Positions 33,253-43,039 of a DNA stretch of 64,000 bases are shown here, one piece after another. The first letter of the stretch is position 1. Every line of letters begins with the position of its first letter. The notes below the pieces were generated by a model. The model was not told where the DNA came from. It did no database searches and saw only the letters and a list, made by a program, of their open reading frames with translations. The stretch is from contig JANQNU010000076.1 of assembly GCA_028279405.1 (NCBI GenBank), forward strand, positions 1 to 64,000, written 5' to 3'. This DNA is from Phycisphaerae bacterium. Lineage in GTDB: Bacteria; Planctomycetota; Phycisphaerae; UBA1845; Fen-1342. Both the position numbers and the translations under genes were made by a program.

Positions 33253-34170
33253 TCAATGTTGTTGCATGAAATCCAAACCGACGTCGAAGTTGGGCGCCGA
33301 GTGGGTCAGCGCGCCGATCGAAATCCGGTCGACGCCGGTCGCCGCGATCGACGCCACATTCTCGATCGTCACGTTTCCACTGGCCTCGAGTAGAACTTTC
33401 CCCTCCAGCCTCAGCGCGTTACGCCGACGCACCGCACCGGCCATTTGGGCGTGGGCCAGATTGTCGAGCAGAATGATACCGATGCCCGGAATACCGCAAG
33501 CCGCCTCGAACTGCGCGTAGTTGTCGACCTCGACCTCGATGAACGCGGGCCGCAGGCGCGAGCCCTTTGCAAAGATCTGAGCGATCAGGCTGACGACCCG
33601 TGCACGAAACTCGTCATCCGGCACACCGCCGATATGGTTGTCCTTGATCAGCACCGCGTCGTAGAGGCCGTCGCGGTGGTTCTTGCCACCGCCGACACGA
33701 ACGCTGTAACGGTCCAGTTCGCGCCAGCCTGGAACCGTCTTGCGCGTATCGAGGATTGCGACCTTTGGGTTGACCGCGATCGCGCGATTCACAAACCGTG
33801 CGGTAAGGGTCGCGACGCCGCTCATCCGGCCGAGAAAGTTCAACAATGTCCGCTCGACCGATAGCACGGCCGCGTAGGGCCCAACCAGTTTCGCTACGCG
33901 CTCCCCCGGTCGAACGGCTGAACCGTCACTCGTCTCGGCAGTGACCGTGAGCTCCGCCTGAAGCCGTTTCGAGAAAGCCGCACAAACCCAGGGCACCAGC
34001 GTAAGCCCGCTGATAACACCTGAATTGCGCGCCACGACCGCCGCCTCGATGGGTCGACCCCCGTCAGGCAACAGCCGGGAGGTGATATCCCCTTCACGCG
34101 CCAAATCTTCGTGAATCGCTGCGTCGATCAGCGCCAGTGTGTGTCGCGACCATCTGGTGGGCTGGGACAT
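33253..34170 (-). CDS. nadC: Nicotinate-nucleotide pyrophosphorylase (carboxylating)
   Basis: A 305-residue quinolinate phosphoribosyltransferase: quinolinate plus PRPP gives nicotinate mononucleotide and CO2, the entry step to NAD. Motifs are DTRKTVPGWRELDRYSV (141-157), GGGKNHR (160-166), IKDNHI (175-180) and the C-terminal EVEVDN and EASGN substrate loops. The normal TTPGLR reads TVPGWR here. It is the last gene of a minus-strand operon (37446 to 33253). Its substrate can come from the 3-hydroxyanthranilate dioxygenase at 23031; no nadA or nadB is in the window. Confidence 0.95.
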   Translation of the reverse strand: MSQPTRWSRHTLALIDAAIHEDLAREGDITSRLLPDGGRPIEAAVVARNSGVISGLTLVPWVCAAFSKRLQAELTVTAETSDGSAVRPGERVAKLVGPYAAVLSVERTLLNFLGRMSGVATLTARFVNRAIAVNPKVAILDTRKTVPGWRELDRYSVRVGGGKNHRDGLYDAVLIKDNHIGGVPDDEFRARVVSLIAQIFAKGSRLRPAFIEVEVDNYAQFEAACGIPGIGIILLDNLAHAQMAGAVRRRNALRLEGKVLLEASGNVTIENVASIAATGVDRISIGALTHSAPNFDVGLDFMQQH

Positions 34171-34196
34171 CGGTGGGCGGTACTCCGTTCGTACCG

Positions 34197-35000
34197 TTAC
34201 TGCCCGCTGAATGTCGGCTGGCGTTTTTCGAGGAACGCGCGAACGCCCTCGGTGTGGTCCTGCGTTCCTCCGGCGGTCGCTTGCAAGAACGCCTCATACT
34301 CGAGCTGGTCGGCAAGCGTCGCGGTCCAGGCACGATTGAGCGCCCGCTTGGTCAGACCAATGGCCCGCGTGGGCAGCGCGGCCAGCTTCTCCGCCAACGT
34401 GCGAACGCTCGCCTCGAAATGGTCCTCCTCCACCACGCGGTTCACGAGCCCGAAACGGAGCGCGTCCTCGGCCGAGAGTTTCTCGCCGAGCATGCAGAGC
34501 TCCGCGGCGCGAGCGTAGCCGACGTGCTGCACAAGCGTCAGCGTCGCGGCCGAGTCGGGGATCAAGCCGATGTTGACGAACGCCATCACAAAAGACGCCT
34601 TGGGCGTACAAATCCGCAGATCACACGCGAACGCAAAGCTCGCACCCGCACCCGCTGCCACGCCGTTGACCGCGGCAACGACCGGCTTCTCCAGCGAGCG
34701 TATCCGCGTAATCAGCGTGTTGTACTGGTTGCGCAAATGAGCGCCGAAATCGAGCGGCTGGCCGCCTTCGCTGTAGCAGTCCTTGATTTCCTGCAGGTCC
34801 TGCCCGGCGCTGAACGCGCGCCCCGCGCCGGTCAGCACGATGCACCGGATCGAGTCATCCCGCTGCGCCATCCGAAACGCCGCCCCGAGCTCGACGCCCA
34901 TCTCACGGCTGTACGCGTTCAGGGCATCGGGACGATTCAACGTGATGGTGAAAACGCCGTTCTCCAGCGTGGTTGCGAGCGTTGAGTAGGAATCGGCCAT
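34197..35000 (-). CDS. PaaG-like enoyl-CoA isomerase/hydratase
   Basis: A 267-residue crotonase-fold enzyme. The oxyanion-hole segment is AGRAFSAGQDLQEIK; the two Glu that hydratases use are absent (GAGASFAFA where they have a CEL segment), and Asp149 in GLIPDSAAT stands at the position of the catalytic Asp of PaaG-type isomerases. It is therefore more likely a double-bond or epoxide isomerase (PaaG-like, or a delta3-delta2-enoyl-CoA isomerase) than a hydratase. It lies 26 bases upstream of nadC and 54 bases downstream of the second crotonase in the same operon. Confidence 0.85.
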   Translation of the reverse strand: MADSYSTLATTLENGVFTITLNRPDALNAYSREMGVELGAAFRMAQRDDSIRCIVLTGAGRAFSAGQDLQEIKDCYSEGGQPLDFGAHLRNQYNTLITRIRSLEKPVVAAVNGVAAGAGASFAFACDLRICTPKASFVMAFVNIGLIPDSAATLTLVQHVGYARAAELCMLGEKLSAEDALRFGLVNRVVEEDHFEASVRTLAEKLAALPTRAIGLTKRALNRAWTATLADQLEYEAFLQATAGGTQDHTEGVRAFLEKRQPTFSGQ

Positions 35001-35054
35001 TCGCGGAATCCCTCCGTCGGCGAAACGATGACCTGGGTCCGGTAGCGGAATCCG

Positions 35055-35825
35055 CTAACGACCAACAAAGACCGCTCGGCGCTTCTCCTGAAACGCACGC
35101 ATGCCTTCTTTCTGATCATCCGTCCCGAACAGCATGTAAAACAGCTTGCGCTCGTGTTCGAGCCCCTCATTGAGCGTCATGTCAAAAGCCTTCAGCACGG
35201 CTTCCTTCGCCAGTCGTAACGCAATCGGCGCCTTGCTGGCGAGCTCCTGACAAACCTTGAGAGACTCCTCGAAAAAATGTTCCCGCGGGACGACGCGCGA
35301 GATCAACCCCATCTGTAACGCCTCGTCCGCAACAATCATGCGCCCGGTGAGAATCAAGTCCATCGCGCGGGCTTTGCCGACCGCGCGGGTCAGCCGCTGC
35401 GTCCCGCCGGCACCGGGAATGACACCGATGTTGATCTCCGGCTGACCGAACATCGTCCCCTCGGCTGCAATGATGATGTCGCAGTTCATCAGCAACTCGC
35501 AGCCGCCGCCGAGCACGTAGCCGCTCGCAGCCGCCACGATCGGCTTGCGGACGCGCTTGATCCGCTCCCAACGCTCGAACTGGTTGCGTTCGTACATCTC
35601 GATCATCGACGCCTCGGCCATCTCGCCGATGTCGGCTCCGGCCGCGAATGCACGGTCGTTGCCCGTAATCAGCATGCAACGGATGTCCGGGTCCGCGTCG
35701 AACTCCTCGAGCGCCGCTACCAACTGCTTCATCAACTCAATGTTCAGCGCATTGAGCTTGTCGGGTCGGTTCAAACGCACGACGCCGATGCCGTTTTTGA
35801 TCTCGGTGATGATTTCGTTTGCCAT
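35055..35825 (-). CDS. Enoyl-CoA hydratase
   Basis: A 256-residue crotonase. Both catalytic glutamates are present: Glu110 in GGGCELLM and Glu130 in GQPEINIG, which mark a true hydratase that adds water to 2-enoyl-CoA in fatty-acid or amino-acid breakdown. AFAAGADIGEM forms the oxyanion hole. ATG 35825 is chosen; the upstream ATG at 35864 would give an atypical basic extension. With the isomerase-type crotonase behind it, the pair could handle unsaturated acyl-CoAs; the thiolase, dehydrogenase and ligase are not nearby. Confidence 0.9.
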   Translation of the reverse strand: MANEIITEIKNGIGVVRLNRPDKLNALNIELMKQLVAALEEFDADPDIRCMLITGNDRAFAAGADIGEMAEASMIEMYERNQFERWERIKRVRKPIVAAASGYVLGGGCELLMNCDIIIAAEGTMFGQPEINIGVIPGAGGTQRLTRAVGKARAMDLILTGRMIVADEALQMGLISRVVPREHFFEESLKVCQELASKAPIALRLAKEAVLKAFDMTLNEGLEHERKLFYMLFGTDDQKEGMRAFQEKRRAVFVGR

Positions 35826-35876
35826 GCCCGTCATGGTAGCCGGAAACCGTCGGGCGGCAAGCACCCGCGGCCTTCG

Positions 35877-36329
35877 CTACCCCGAGCAATGCGTGCGTTC
35901 GAAGGCAATGATCTTGTCGATCCGACGCGCGTGGCGCCCACCTTCGAACTCCGTTTCGAGAAACAGCCGCACGAGCTCGTCGACGTCGCCTTCGCCGATA
36001 CGGTCCGCGGCCAGACACAACACATTCCCGTCATTGTGTCGACGGCACATCTCGGCCGCATACTCGTCGTAACATAGCGCTGCGCGAACGCCGGCCACCT
36101 TGTTGGCTGCGATCGTCATCCCTACGCCGCTGCCGCAAACGAGGATACCGCGCTCTGCCCGCCCTTCCGAAACGTCACGCGCAACGGCGAAAGCCAGGTC
36201 CGGGTAATCGCACGGCGCCTCGGTCGTCGGTCCGTGATCCACGACCTCATGCCCCCGCTGCTCGAGCGACGCGCGGAGTCGCCGGCGGACGTCGAATCCG
36301 CGATGATCGCTACCAATTGCGATCTTCAT
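35877..36329 (-). CDS. rpiB: Ribose-5-phosphate isomerase B
   Basis: A 150-residue RpiB/LacAB-family isomerase that interconverts ribose-5-phosphate and ribulose-5-phosphate. Residues are Cys65 (LVCGSGVGM) as the base, His98 (CRRHNDGNV) in ring opening, and the N-terminal SDHRGF (7-12) phosphate-binding segment. All are intact. Its start lies within the last 20 bases of the Sua5-phosphatase gene, so translation is coupled. In Bacillus subtilis the same order, ywlC (Sua5), ywlE (arginine phosphatase), ywlF (RpiB), is found with separate genes. Confidence 0.94.
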   Translation of the reverse strand: MKIAIGSDHRGFDVRRRLRASLEQRGHEVVDHGPTTEAPCDYPDLAFAVARDVSEGRAERGILVCGSGVGMTIAANKVAGVRAALCYDEYAAEMCRRHNDGNVLCLAADRIGEGDVDELVRLFLETEFEGGRHARRIDKIIAFERTHCSG

Positions 36330-37446
36330 CGAGAAACTCCTTTACCCGCCGCGCAACGGCGCGCTCAATCTGGTCGGCACAAGCAGCATATTGTTCGGGG
36401 CCACCGCCGATCGGGTCGGCGATCGGACGGTCATCCAGCAACGTCACGCGCCCCGCCGCCGACGGCAGTCGCATCAGGATCGCTTCGCGATGATCGGCGG
36501 TCATCGCAAAGATACGCTCAGCCTGCTGCAGCAACTCCGGCGTCGTTGGCTGCGCCTGATGCGCCCGCGCGTCGATGCCGCGCTTGGCCAGCTCGTTCAC
36601 CGTTCCATCCGATGCCGCGGCCCCGGGAAACGCAGCCACGCCGGCCGATTCAACCAGATAACCGGCCTCGGCCGCTTCCGCCTCGGAAACCCCCAAGGCC
36701 TCCGCAAGCTGCTTGCGAAAGAGATACTCCGCGAGCGGCGAACGACACGAATTCCCCGTGCACACGAACAGCGTCAGGCTCTGCGACAGCCGACGAATCG
36801 TCCGCTCATCCACAGCACCCTCGCGAACAACGTTCCAATGATGACCGCGGATCTCAATGATCGTCGACGACCGGGAGAGCTGCGTGCGACCGGCATCGAT
36901 GGCATAGGTCGCTGCATCGCCCAGTTCGAGTAGCGCCTCCTCGACCGTTCCCGGCGCAGGACGGCCCGCCCGATTAGCACTGCTGGCAACCACCGGCACC
37001 GCCGACTCCAGCAGCAGCCGCGTCGCGACCGGATGATCCGGACAGCGCAAGCCGACCGTCTGCTCGTGGAACACCGCCGAACGCGCCTCCGCCGACACCG
37101 CGCGACCGAAGCTCGTCTCTTCCGGCGAGCGCTCCTCACAAATCAACGTGACCGGTCCCGGCCAAAGCTTCCGCACCAGCCGACGAACTAACGGCGTCGG
37201 CTTCGACAAGAAGTTCGCGGCCTCGCGCTTCGCACCCAGATGAACCGAGAACGGCTGCGTGCCAAGACGCCCTTTGGCCGCGCGCAAGCGCTGAACCGCC
37301 GCGGGATCCGCCGCGTTTGCACCGACCCCGTAAACGGTTTCGGTCGGGAAAATCACGAGGCTGCCTTCCCTCAAGCTGGTGGCGGCCTCACCCAACGAAG
37401 ACGCGTAAGCGTTTGTGTCTGCTGAACTTATCGTTATTGCTGCCAT
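36310..37446 (-). CDS. Sua5/YrdC-low-molecular-weight phosphatase fusion
   Basis: A 378-residue two-domain protein. Residues 1-210 are a Sua5/YrdC/TsaC domain, which makes threonylcarbamoyl-AMP for the t6A modification of tRNA (FPTETVYGVGANA, KGRLGTQPFSVHL, LWPGPVTLI, SSANRAG). Residues about 225-378 form a low-molecular-weight protein phosphatase: the loop is CTGNSCRS (Cys229 to Arg235, Ser236) and a C-terminal DDRPIADPIGGG carries the general acid. Bacillus YwlE, an arginine phosphatase, has Thr where this loop has Ser233, so tyrosine or arginine preference is open. ATG 37446 starts the Sua5 domain; the open frame reaches 37710 without a sensible N-terminus. It overlaps rpiB by 20 bases. 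Confidence 0.88.
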   Translation of the reverse strand: MAAITISSADTNAYASSLGEAATSLREGSLVIFPTETVYGVGANAADPAAVQRLRAAKGRLGTQPFSVHLGAKREAANFLSKPTPLVRRLVRKLWPGPVTLICEERSPEETSFGRAVSAEARSAVFHEQTVGLRCPDHPVATRLLLESAVPVVASSANRAGRPAPGTVEEALLELGDAATYAIDAGRTQLSRSSTIIEIRGHHWNVVREGAVDERTIRRLSQSLTLFVCTGNSCRSPLAEYLFRKQLAEALGVSEAEAAEAGYLVESAGVAAFPGAAASDGTVNELAKRGIDARAHQAQPTTPELLQQAERIFAMTADHREAILMRLPSAAGRVTLLDDRPIADPIGGGPEQYAACADQIERAVARRVKEFLDEDRNW

Positions 37447-37708
37447 ATCACCCGTAGCGCAGATTGTGGGCACGGAGCATCGCTCTGTCAAGACAACGTC
37501 CCGCGCTTCGTGCTCGATTGTAGGCACGCGACGTCGATTCCGGACGGTCCTGCAAGCTGCGCCTCCGACAATCGACGCGAACCCGTGACGGACGCAGTCG
37601 TACAGCGACGCGGGCGTCCGATCCCCGCCCGTGTGTCCGTGGCGGACTGACACCGGGCAGGATACCCTGCGGGTGAGCCGATCCTGAATCCGTAACACGC
37701 GAGCCCAC

Positions 37709-40087
37709 ATGATCTCTTCGATTCGTCGTTATACCCGCTGGCTGCATACGCGCTGGCCGGCGGGCACCGTCGAGAAGCTGCCGCGCGTCAACGAAGACGG
37801 CTCGACCAACGTTGCCGGCGTGTACATCGTCGGCGACCTGACCGGTATCCCGCTACTCAAGTTCTCGGTCGACAGCGGGGCACGCGCTGTCAGCGCGATC
37901 CTCGCGGACTCCACCTTTGAAAGAGCGCGTGGACAGAAGAGTCCCGACACGCGCGACCTCGTGATCATTGGTGCCGGCGTCTCCGGATTCGCGGCTGCGA
38001 AGGAAGCCCAGGCTCACGGTCTGGACTACACGCTGCTCGAAGCGAGCGAACCGTTCTCGACAATCGTCAACTTTCCCCGCCAGAAGCCAATCTATACCTA
38101 CCCCACGGAGATGGACCCGGCCGGCGATCTCGAGGTTTCAGCCGAGGTCAAGGAGGCGCTCCTGGAGGAACTGGAGGGGCAAACACTCGACGTCGGAATC
38201 TCGCCACAAGTCGCACGAGCGACGCGCATCCGACGGGTCGGCGGCAATCTGGAGGTCGAACTGGCCGAAGGCGGCCCGTTGCGCGCCCTGCGTGTCATCG
38301 TCGCGATCGGCCGATCCGGCAACTTCCGCAAGCTCAACGTACCCGGGGAAGAGCGCGACAAAGTCTACAACCGGCTGCACGATCCACAGGACTTCTGCGG
38401 GCAACGAGTCCTGGTCGTTGGCGGCGGCGACAGCGCGCTGGAGACCGCGATCGCCCTGACCCAGTGCGGCGCGCACGTGACACTCTCCTATCGCAAGCCT
38501 GAATTCTCACGCCCCAAGCCCGAGAATGCCGAGACCATCCGCACGCTGAGCCACGATCCCTCGGCCCAGGTCGCGGTGGAGTCGCCGAGCTCGGAACGCG
38601 TCACCACCTCGACCGGAGACTTCATTCGTCACGACAAGGCGCCCGGCAGCCTGACCCTCATGATGTCCAGCCAGGTGCTCGAAATCGCCGATGAGACGGT
38701 CCGCGTCCGTGACGCCGACGGCAACCCGGTCGAACTCAAGAACCAAGCTGTGTTTCGCATGATCGGCCGCGAAGCGCCACTGGACTTCTTTCGACGCAGC
38801 GGTATCGAAATCGCCGGCGAGATGACCGGCCGGAACTGGTTGGCGTTCGGCGTCTTCTTCGCGTTCTGCGTTTTTGTCTATCACTGGAAGAGCGACACGT
38901 ATGTGCTGCCGATCAAGCACTGGTTTCAGGAGCGAGGGTGGTTCCCTTTCAACATCCCCGCCGTACTCGCAGGCTTCGGTTCCGCTGCCGAGACCCGCGG
39001 GCATCTGCTGCACGTCCTGAGCAAGGCCAGTGCCGACCCGGGCACCTACTATACGCTCGCGTATTGCGTACTGGTCGTTGTCTTCGGTATCAAACGGATG
39101 CGCCGTCGAAAGACGCCGTACGTTCGCGCGCAGACACTAGCCTTGATGGCGTTTCAGTGTATTCCGTTGTTCCTGCTGCCCGTGATCGTGCTGCCGTGGA
39201 TGGGCGAGAACGGCTGGTTCGCGAACGGAACGCTGGGCGGTAGGATCGCCGACCAGTTTTTCGAGCCATACGATGAGGGCGGTCTCGACCGCGCGTACTG
39301 GCGCGCGTACGGGTTCGTGCTGGCCTGGCCGCTATTCGTGTGGAACTGGTTTACCGAGCAACCACTCTGGGGCTGGCTGATCGTCGGACTGCTTCAGACG
39401 GCAGTGTTGATCCCGTTGTTGATTTACTACTTCGGCAAGGGTGCTTACTGCGGCTGGATCTGTTCGTGCGGCGCCTTGGCGGAGACGCTCGGCGATGCGC
39501 ATCGGCACAAGATGCCGCACGGCCCGCTCTGGAATCGTTTGAACATGACGGGCCAGGTCGTGCTGTGGGTCGCGGTGCTGCTGATGATCGTGCGAATCCT
39601 CGGATGGATCTGGCCCGACTCGGGATTCGGATGGTTCTTCGAGGCGGCTCTCAGTGGCAAGAATGGGCTGCGCGCCCTGAACTATAAATGGACGGTGGAC
39701 GTGTTCCTGGCAGGCGTGTTGGGTGTCGCGTGCTACTTCTGGTTCAGCGGGAGGGTCTGGTGCCGCTTTGCGTGTCCGCTCGCCGCGTTGATGCACATTT
39801 ACGCGCGGTTCAGTCGCTTTCGAATCCTCGCCGACAAGAAGAAGTGCATTTCGTGCAACGTCTGCACCAGCGTCTGCCACCAGGGAATCGACGTCATGAA
39901 TTTCGCCAACAAGGGTCTGCCGATGGAGGACCCCGAGTGCGTCCGCTGCAGCGCGTGCGTGCAAAGCTGCCCGACCGGGGTGCTCAGTTTCGGGCAGGTT
40001 GATCCGCGCACGGGTACCGTGCTGCGCAAGGACCGGCTGGCGGCGTCGCTCGTTCAGTTGACGGAACAGGGTCGCGCCCGCGAATGA
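37709..40087 (+). CDS. Flavin oxidoreductase fused to a membrane polyferredoxin
   Basis: A 792-residue protein. Residues 38-58 (VYIVGDLTGIPLLKF) look like the closing segment of a thioredoxin-reductase-type fold, yet stand before the first FAD motif, VIIGAGVSGFAAAKEA (86-101), so the domain appears permuted. A second Rossmann motif VLVVGGGDSALETA follows near 235. There is no CxxC redox pair, as in YpdA-type reductases. After about residue 370 come several membrane helices, then NosR/NapH/CcoG-like cysteines (YCGWICSCG, WCRFACP) and two 4Fe-4S clusters: C713, C716, C719, C723 and C744, C747, C750, C754. It could pass electrons from NAD(P)H to a membrane acceptor; partner and direction are unknown. 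Confidence 0.8.
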   Translation: MISSIRRYTRWLHTRWPAGTVEKLPRVNEDGSTNVAGVYIVGDLTGIPLLKFSVDSGARAVSAILADSTFERARGQKSPDTRDLVIIGAGVSGFAAAKEAQAHGLDYTLLEASEPFSTIVNFPRQKPIYTYPTEMDPAGDLEVSAEVKEALLEELEGQTLDVGISPQVARATRIRRVGGNLEVELAEGGPLRALRVIVAIGRSGNFRKLNVPGEERDKVYNRLHDPQDFCGQRVLVVGGGDSALETAIALTQCGAHVTLSYRKPEFSRPKPENAETIRTLSHDPSAQVAVESPSSERVTTSTGDFIRHDKAPGSLTLMMSSQVLEIADETVRVRDADGNPVELKNQAVFRMIGREAPLDFFRRSGIEIAGEMTGRNWLAFGVFFAFCVFVYHWKSDTYVLPIKHWFQERGWFPFNIPAVLAGFGSAAETRGHLLHVLSKASADPGTYYTLAYCVLVVVFGIKRMRRRKTPYVRAQTLALMAFQCIPLFLLPVIVLPWMGENGWFANGTLGGRIADQFFEPYDEGGLDRAYWRAYGFVLAWPLFVWNWFTEQPLWGWLIVGLLQTAVLIPLLIYYFGKGAYCGWICSCGALAETLGDAHRHKMPHGPLWNRLNMTGQVVLWVAVLLMIVRILGWIWPDSGFGWFFEAALSGKNGLRALNYKWTVDVFLAGVLGVACYFWFSGRVWCRFACPLAALMHIYARFSRFRILADKKKCISCNVCTSVCHQGIDVMNFANKGLPMEDPECVRCSACVQSCPTGVLSFGQVDPRTGTVLRKDRLAASLVQLTEQGRARE

Positions 40088-40116
40088 CACACACGCGGGC
40101 CGGAGTCAGGGACGGC

Positions 40117-42876
40117 TCAGCTTGCTGATTCGTCGGCGACGGGTGCGTGCTGGAGCGCCTTAGCGAAGTGCGTCGCAACGGTCTCGATGAGTCGGGCGCG
40201 ATCGATCGGCTTGGTCGCGTAGTCGTCGCAGCCTGCCGCTAGACAGCGTTCTTTGTCGCCGGCCATCGCATGGGCCGTCAAGGCGATGATCGGGCCGCGA
40301 TAATCCTGGGCGCGAAGCCGCTCCGTAGCCTCGTACCCGCCCATCACGGGCATCTGCATATCCATGAGGATGACATGGAACGGTTCGTCGGCAGCTTCGA
40401 CGGCGTCGATCGCCTCTTTTCCGTTCTCGACGACCGTGACATCCGCACCCGCCTTGCGCAATACGAGACTGACCAAACGCTGATTGTCGGGCCCGTCCTC
40501 GGCGAACAGGATGCGGCAGCCGGCAAGCTTCGAAGGGTCCGCCTTTGGCTTGGGTTTCTTCTCCGGCGCGATCTCGCAGAGCGGGTTGTCGAGCATCGTA
40601 ACGTTGTCGAGCGAACCACAATCCACCATCAGTCGAAACGTGCTTCCCGTGCCGGGGGTGCTGGAGACGCTGAGCGCGCCGCCTAGCATTTCGGCCAGGC
40701 GCTTGCTGATCGTCAAGCCGAGACCGGTTCCGCCGAAGCGCCGGGTCGTTGAACTGTCCGCCTGCGAGAACGGCTGAAAGAGTTTTGCCATCTGCTCGGG
40801 CGTCATTCCGATGCCGGTGTCGTTGACATCGAAACGCATCGTTCCGCCGGTCTCGGATTTCTCGAAACCGACACGCAACGTGATCTTGCCAACTTCGGTG
40901 AACTTGATCGCGTTGCCGGCCAGATTGACCAGAATCTGGCGAATGCGCGTCGGGTCCGATTGAATCGTTTGCGGAACAGCGGTCTCATACTCAGCGATAA
41001 ATTCCAGTCCCTTCGCGTCGGCCCGCACGCGCATTAACGAGAAGACGTCGGCAACGAGCTGCGCAGGCGAGCACTCGATCTGCTCAACCGTCATGCGCCC
41101 TGCCTCGATCTTGGACAGATCGAGGATGTCGTTGATGATCTCGAGCAGGTGCTCGCCATTGCGCCGAATCGTCTGAATCGCCTCATCGCAACGCGGGTTC
41201 CCGGCCGACCGCAGTTCCTCCGAGAGCAGCTCGGCGTACCCCAGGATCGCCGTCATTGGCGTTCGAATCTCGTGGCTCATGTTCGCCAGGAACTCGGACT
41301 TGGCGTGGTTGGCACTCTCGGCCCACTCCTGGGCGGCAGAGAGCTCCTGGCCGCGCTGCTCGAGTATTCGGATCATGTTGACCGATTCCGTTGTGTCGGT
41401 CGCAGCGGCGATGTAACCCAACAGGCGCTGGTCGGCGTCGAAGCGCGGCGTCGTCCGACTGGAGAGCACTCGGTATTCGCCATCCGTCCCGCGCAGCCGG
41501 AAGGACGTCTCGCACGAAACCTCACGGCGGATTGCTTCGGCATGCTGCCCCACCAACTCGTCGCGGTCGTCCTCGTGCACGAAATCCAACCAGCCGTCAC
41601 CAATCTGACGCGGAAGCTCTTCGCCCACGAAGTCGAGCCAGGTTCGATTGACGTACGTACACTTCCCGCGGCTGTCGCTCATCCAGATGAACACCGGGGC
41701 GTGGTCGGCGAGAATGCGGAAGCGCTGCTCGCTCTCGGCGATGCGCTGGATGGCGTGGCGGCGCGCGGTGATGTCGACGATGGCGCTAAGTACGAACAAC
41801 CCCTCGGAGGTCTCCATCGGGTTGAGGCCGATCTCGATCGGGAACTCGGTTCCGTCCTTGCGACGTCCGAAGAGTTCGCGACCCGCCCCCATCGCACGCT
41901 TCTGCGGCTTGGCCAAGAACCCGTCGCGTTTTTCCGGATGGCCGCTGCGATAGCGTTCCGGAATCAGCATCTCGACCGGCTCGCCGAGCAGCTCGCTACG
42001 TGGATAGCCAAAGAGCGCTTCGGCCTGCTCGTTGACCAAAGCGATGCGCCCTTCCCGGTCAATCAGCAACATCGCATTGGGCGCTGCCTCGACCACTTGC
42101 CGGGCCTGCTCGCTCGCTTGCTTGCGGATCCGAACGTCTTTCTCGATCTCGGATCGAACGACGCGCAACATCGGCGCGATGAGTACGCGCCAGTTGAGCG
42201 TGAACAGCAGCAGGAGCGCGCCGCAGAGCCCGAATTGCAGCACCTGGATACTGCCGATTGCTGTCCGCTGGCGCTCCGCGGACCGGGTCACGATTCGCTC
42301 CATGACGGAAACGAACGTCGCTCCAGCAAGATCCGTTTCGGCGCTCCAGGCGGTCGTACCCTGGCGAGCCGGGAGCAATTCCGGCGGATTCGCGAGCTGA
42401 CGTCCCACGTGCAGCAGCCGAATCCGTGACGGCTCCAGGTCGGCAAACAGGTCGCGAATATGGGGGTCCGAGAACCCGTTGTGCTGGTGGCGCAGGTCCC
42501 CGCGGGTAAGCCGCGCGTGGCCCTCCTCGAACTGATCGAGTGCCTCGATCAGGGCGGATCGATTCGCTGCCGTATCGCCTTCGCCACGGCCGGCAATAAG
42601 GTATACGAAGCGCTGGATGCGCTCTGCCAGCATCCGCTGACGGCCGGCGACGTTAATGAACGCTCCATCCTGGCGTTCGAGGGAAAGCCGCTGGTTCACG
42701 ACGAATGAGATTGCGAGCAGCGCGATAAAAATCGCGGCCGAGCCGGAGAAAGCGACTGCGCGCAGGCGCCCCAGCGTCGCCAGCACTCCCGCCGCTTCCG
42801 GCGATGCCGCGTTCGGGGCCGGTACGCCGAACGATTGCTTGTCCGTATCAAGTTCCACGCGGATCTCTCGCTCCAT
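40117..42876 (-). CDS. Hybrid sensor histidine kinase/response regulator
   Basis: A 919-residue membrane kinase. A cytoplasmic start (1-40), helix 1 (about 42-62), a periplasmic sensor that resembles the PilJ/NarX type ([19 protein letters not shown]), helix 2 (about 215-235), two PAS domains (about 260-385 and 385-510), a HisKA domain with His535 ([10 protein letters not shown]), a HATPase domain ([18 protein letters not shown]) and a C-terminal receiver with acceptor Asp839 ([12 protein letters not shown]). All catalytic motifs are intact. The receiver makes it a phosphorelay; the Hpt partner is not in the window. Candidate targets include the lone receiver at 2493. It converges with the flavoprotein gene. 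Confidence 0.93.
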   Translation of the reverse strand: MEREIRVELDTDKQSFGVPAPNAASPEAAGVLATLGRLRAVAFSGSAAIFIALLAISFVVNQRLSLERQDGAFINVAGRQRMLAERIQRFVYLIAGRGEGDTAANRSALIEALDQFEEGHARLTRGDLRHQHNGFSDPHIRDLFADLEPSRIRLLHVGRQLANPPELLPARQGTTAWSAETDLAGATFVSVMERIVTRSAERQRTAIGSIQVLQFGLCGALLLLFTLNWRVLIAPMLRVVRSEIEKDVRIRKQASEQARQVVEAAPNAMLLIDREGRIALVNEQAEALFGYPRSELLGEPVEMLIPERYRSGHPEKRDGFLAKPQKRAMGAGRELFGRRKDGTEFPIEIGLNPMETSEGLFVLSAIVDITARRHAIQRIAESEQRFRILADHAPVFIWMSDSRGKCTYVNRTWLDFVGEELPRQIGDGWLDFVHEDDRDELVGQHAEAIRREVSCETSFRLRGTDGEYRVLSSRTTPRFDADQRLLGYIAAATDTTESVNMIRILEQRGQELSAAQEWAESANHAKSEFLANMSHEIRTPMTAILGYAELLSEELRSAGNPRCDEAIQTIRRNGEHLLEIINDILDLSKIEAGRMTVEQIECSPAQLVADVFSLMRVRADAKGLEFIAEYETAVPQTIQSDPTRIRQILVNLAGNAIKFTEVGKITLRVGFEKSETGGTMRFDVNDTGIGMTPEQMAKLFQPFSQADSSTTRRFGGTGLGLTISKRLAEMLGGALSVSSTPGTGSTFRLMVDCGSLDNVTMLDNPLCEIAPEKKPKPKADPSKLAGCRILFAEDGPDNQRLVSLVLRKAGADVTVVENGKEAIDAVEAADEPFHVILMDMQMPVMGGYEATERLRAQDYRGPIIALTAHAMAGDKERCLAAGCDDYATKPIDRARLIETVATHFAKALQHAPVADESAS

Positions 42877-43039
42877 GGATTAGGCCGAGGACCCTGGCAG
42901 GCCAGGGATTCTCCTCTGTTTATCGAACGCGGGAAAGGCGACCTTCAACCGGCATGCGCCTTTCAATAGTTAGGATCGACCGTGGAGCACTCGATGAGCA
43001 TATTCTGCTGGTCTGGCGCGGTTTCCGCCGATAGCATCA

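Noticed and set aside
37447-37708. Additional gene between the Sua5 fusion and the flavoprotein
   Set aside because: Short frames exist on both strands but are Arg-rich, lack ribosome sites and cover the divergent promoter region.
41149-42429. 426-codon plus-strand frame
   Set aside because: Antisense to the hybrid kinase; no family features.
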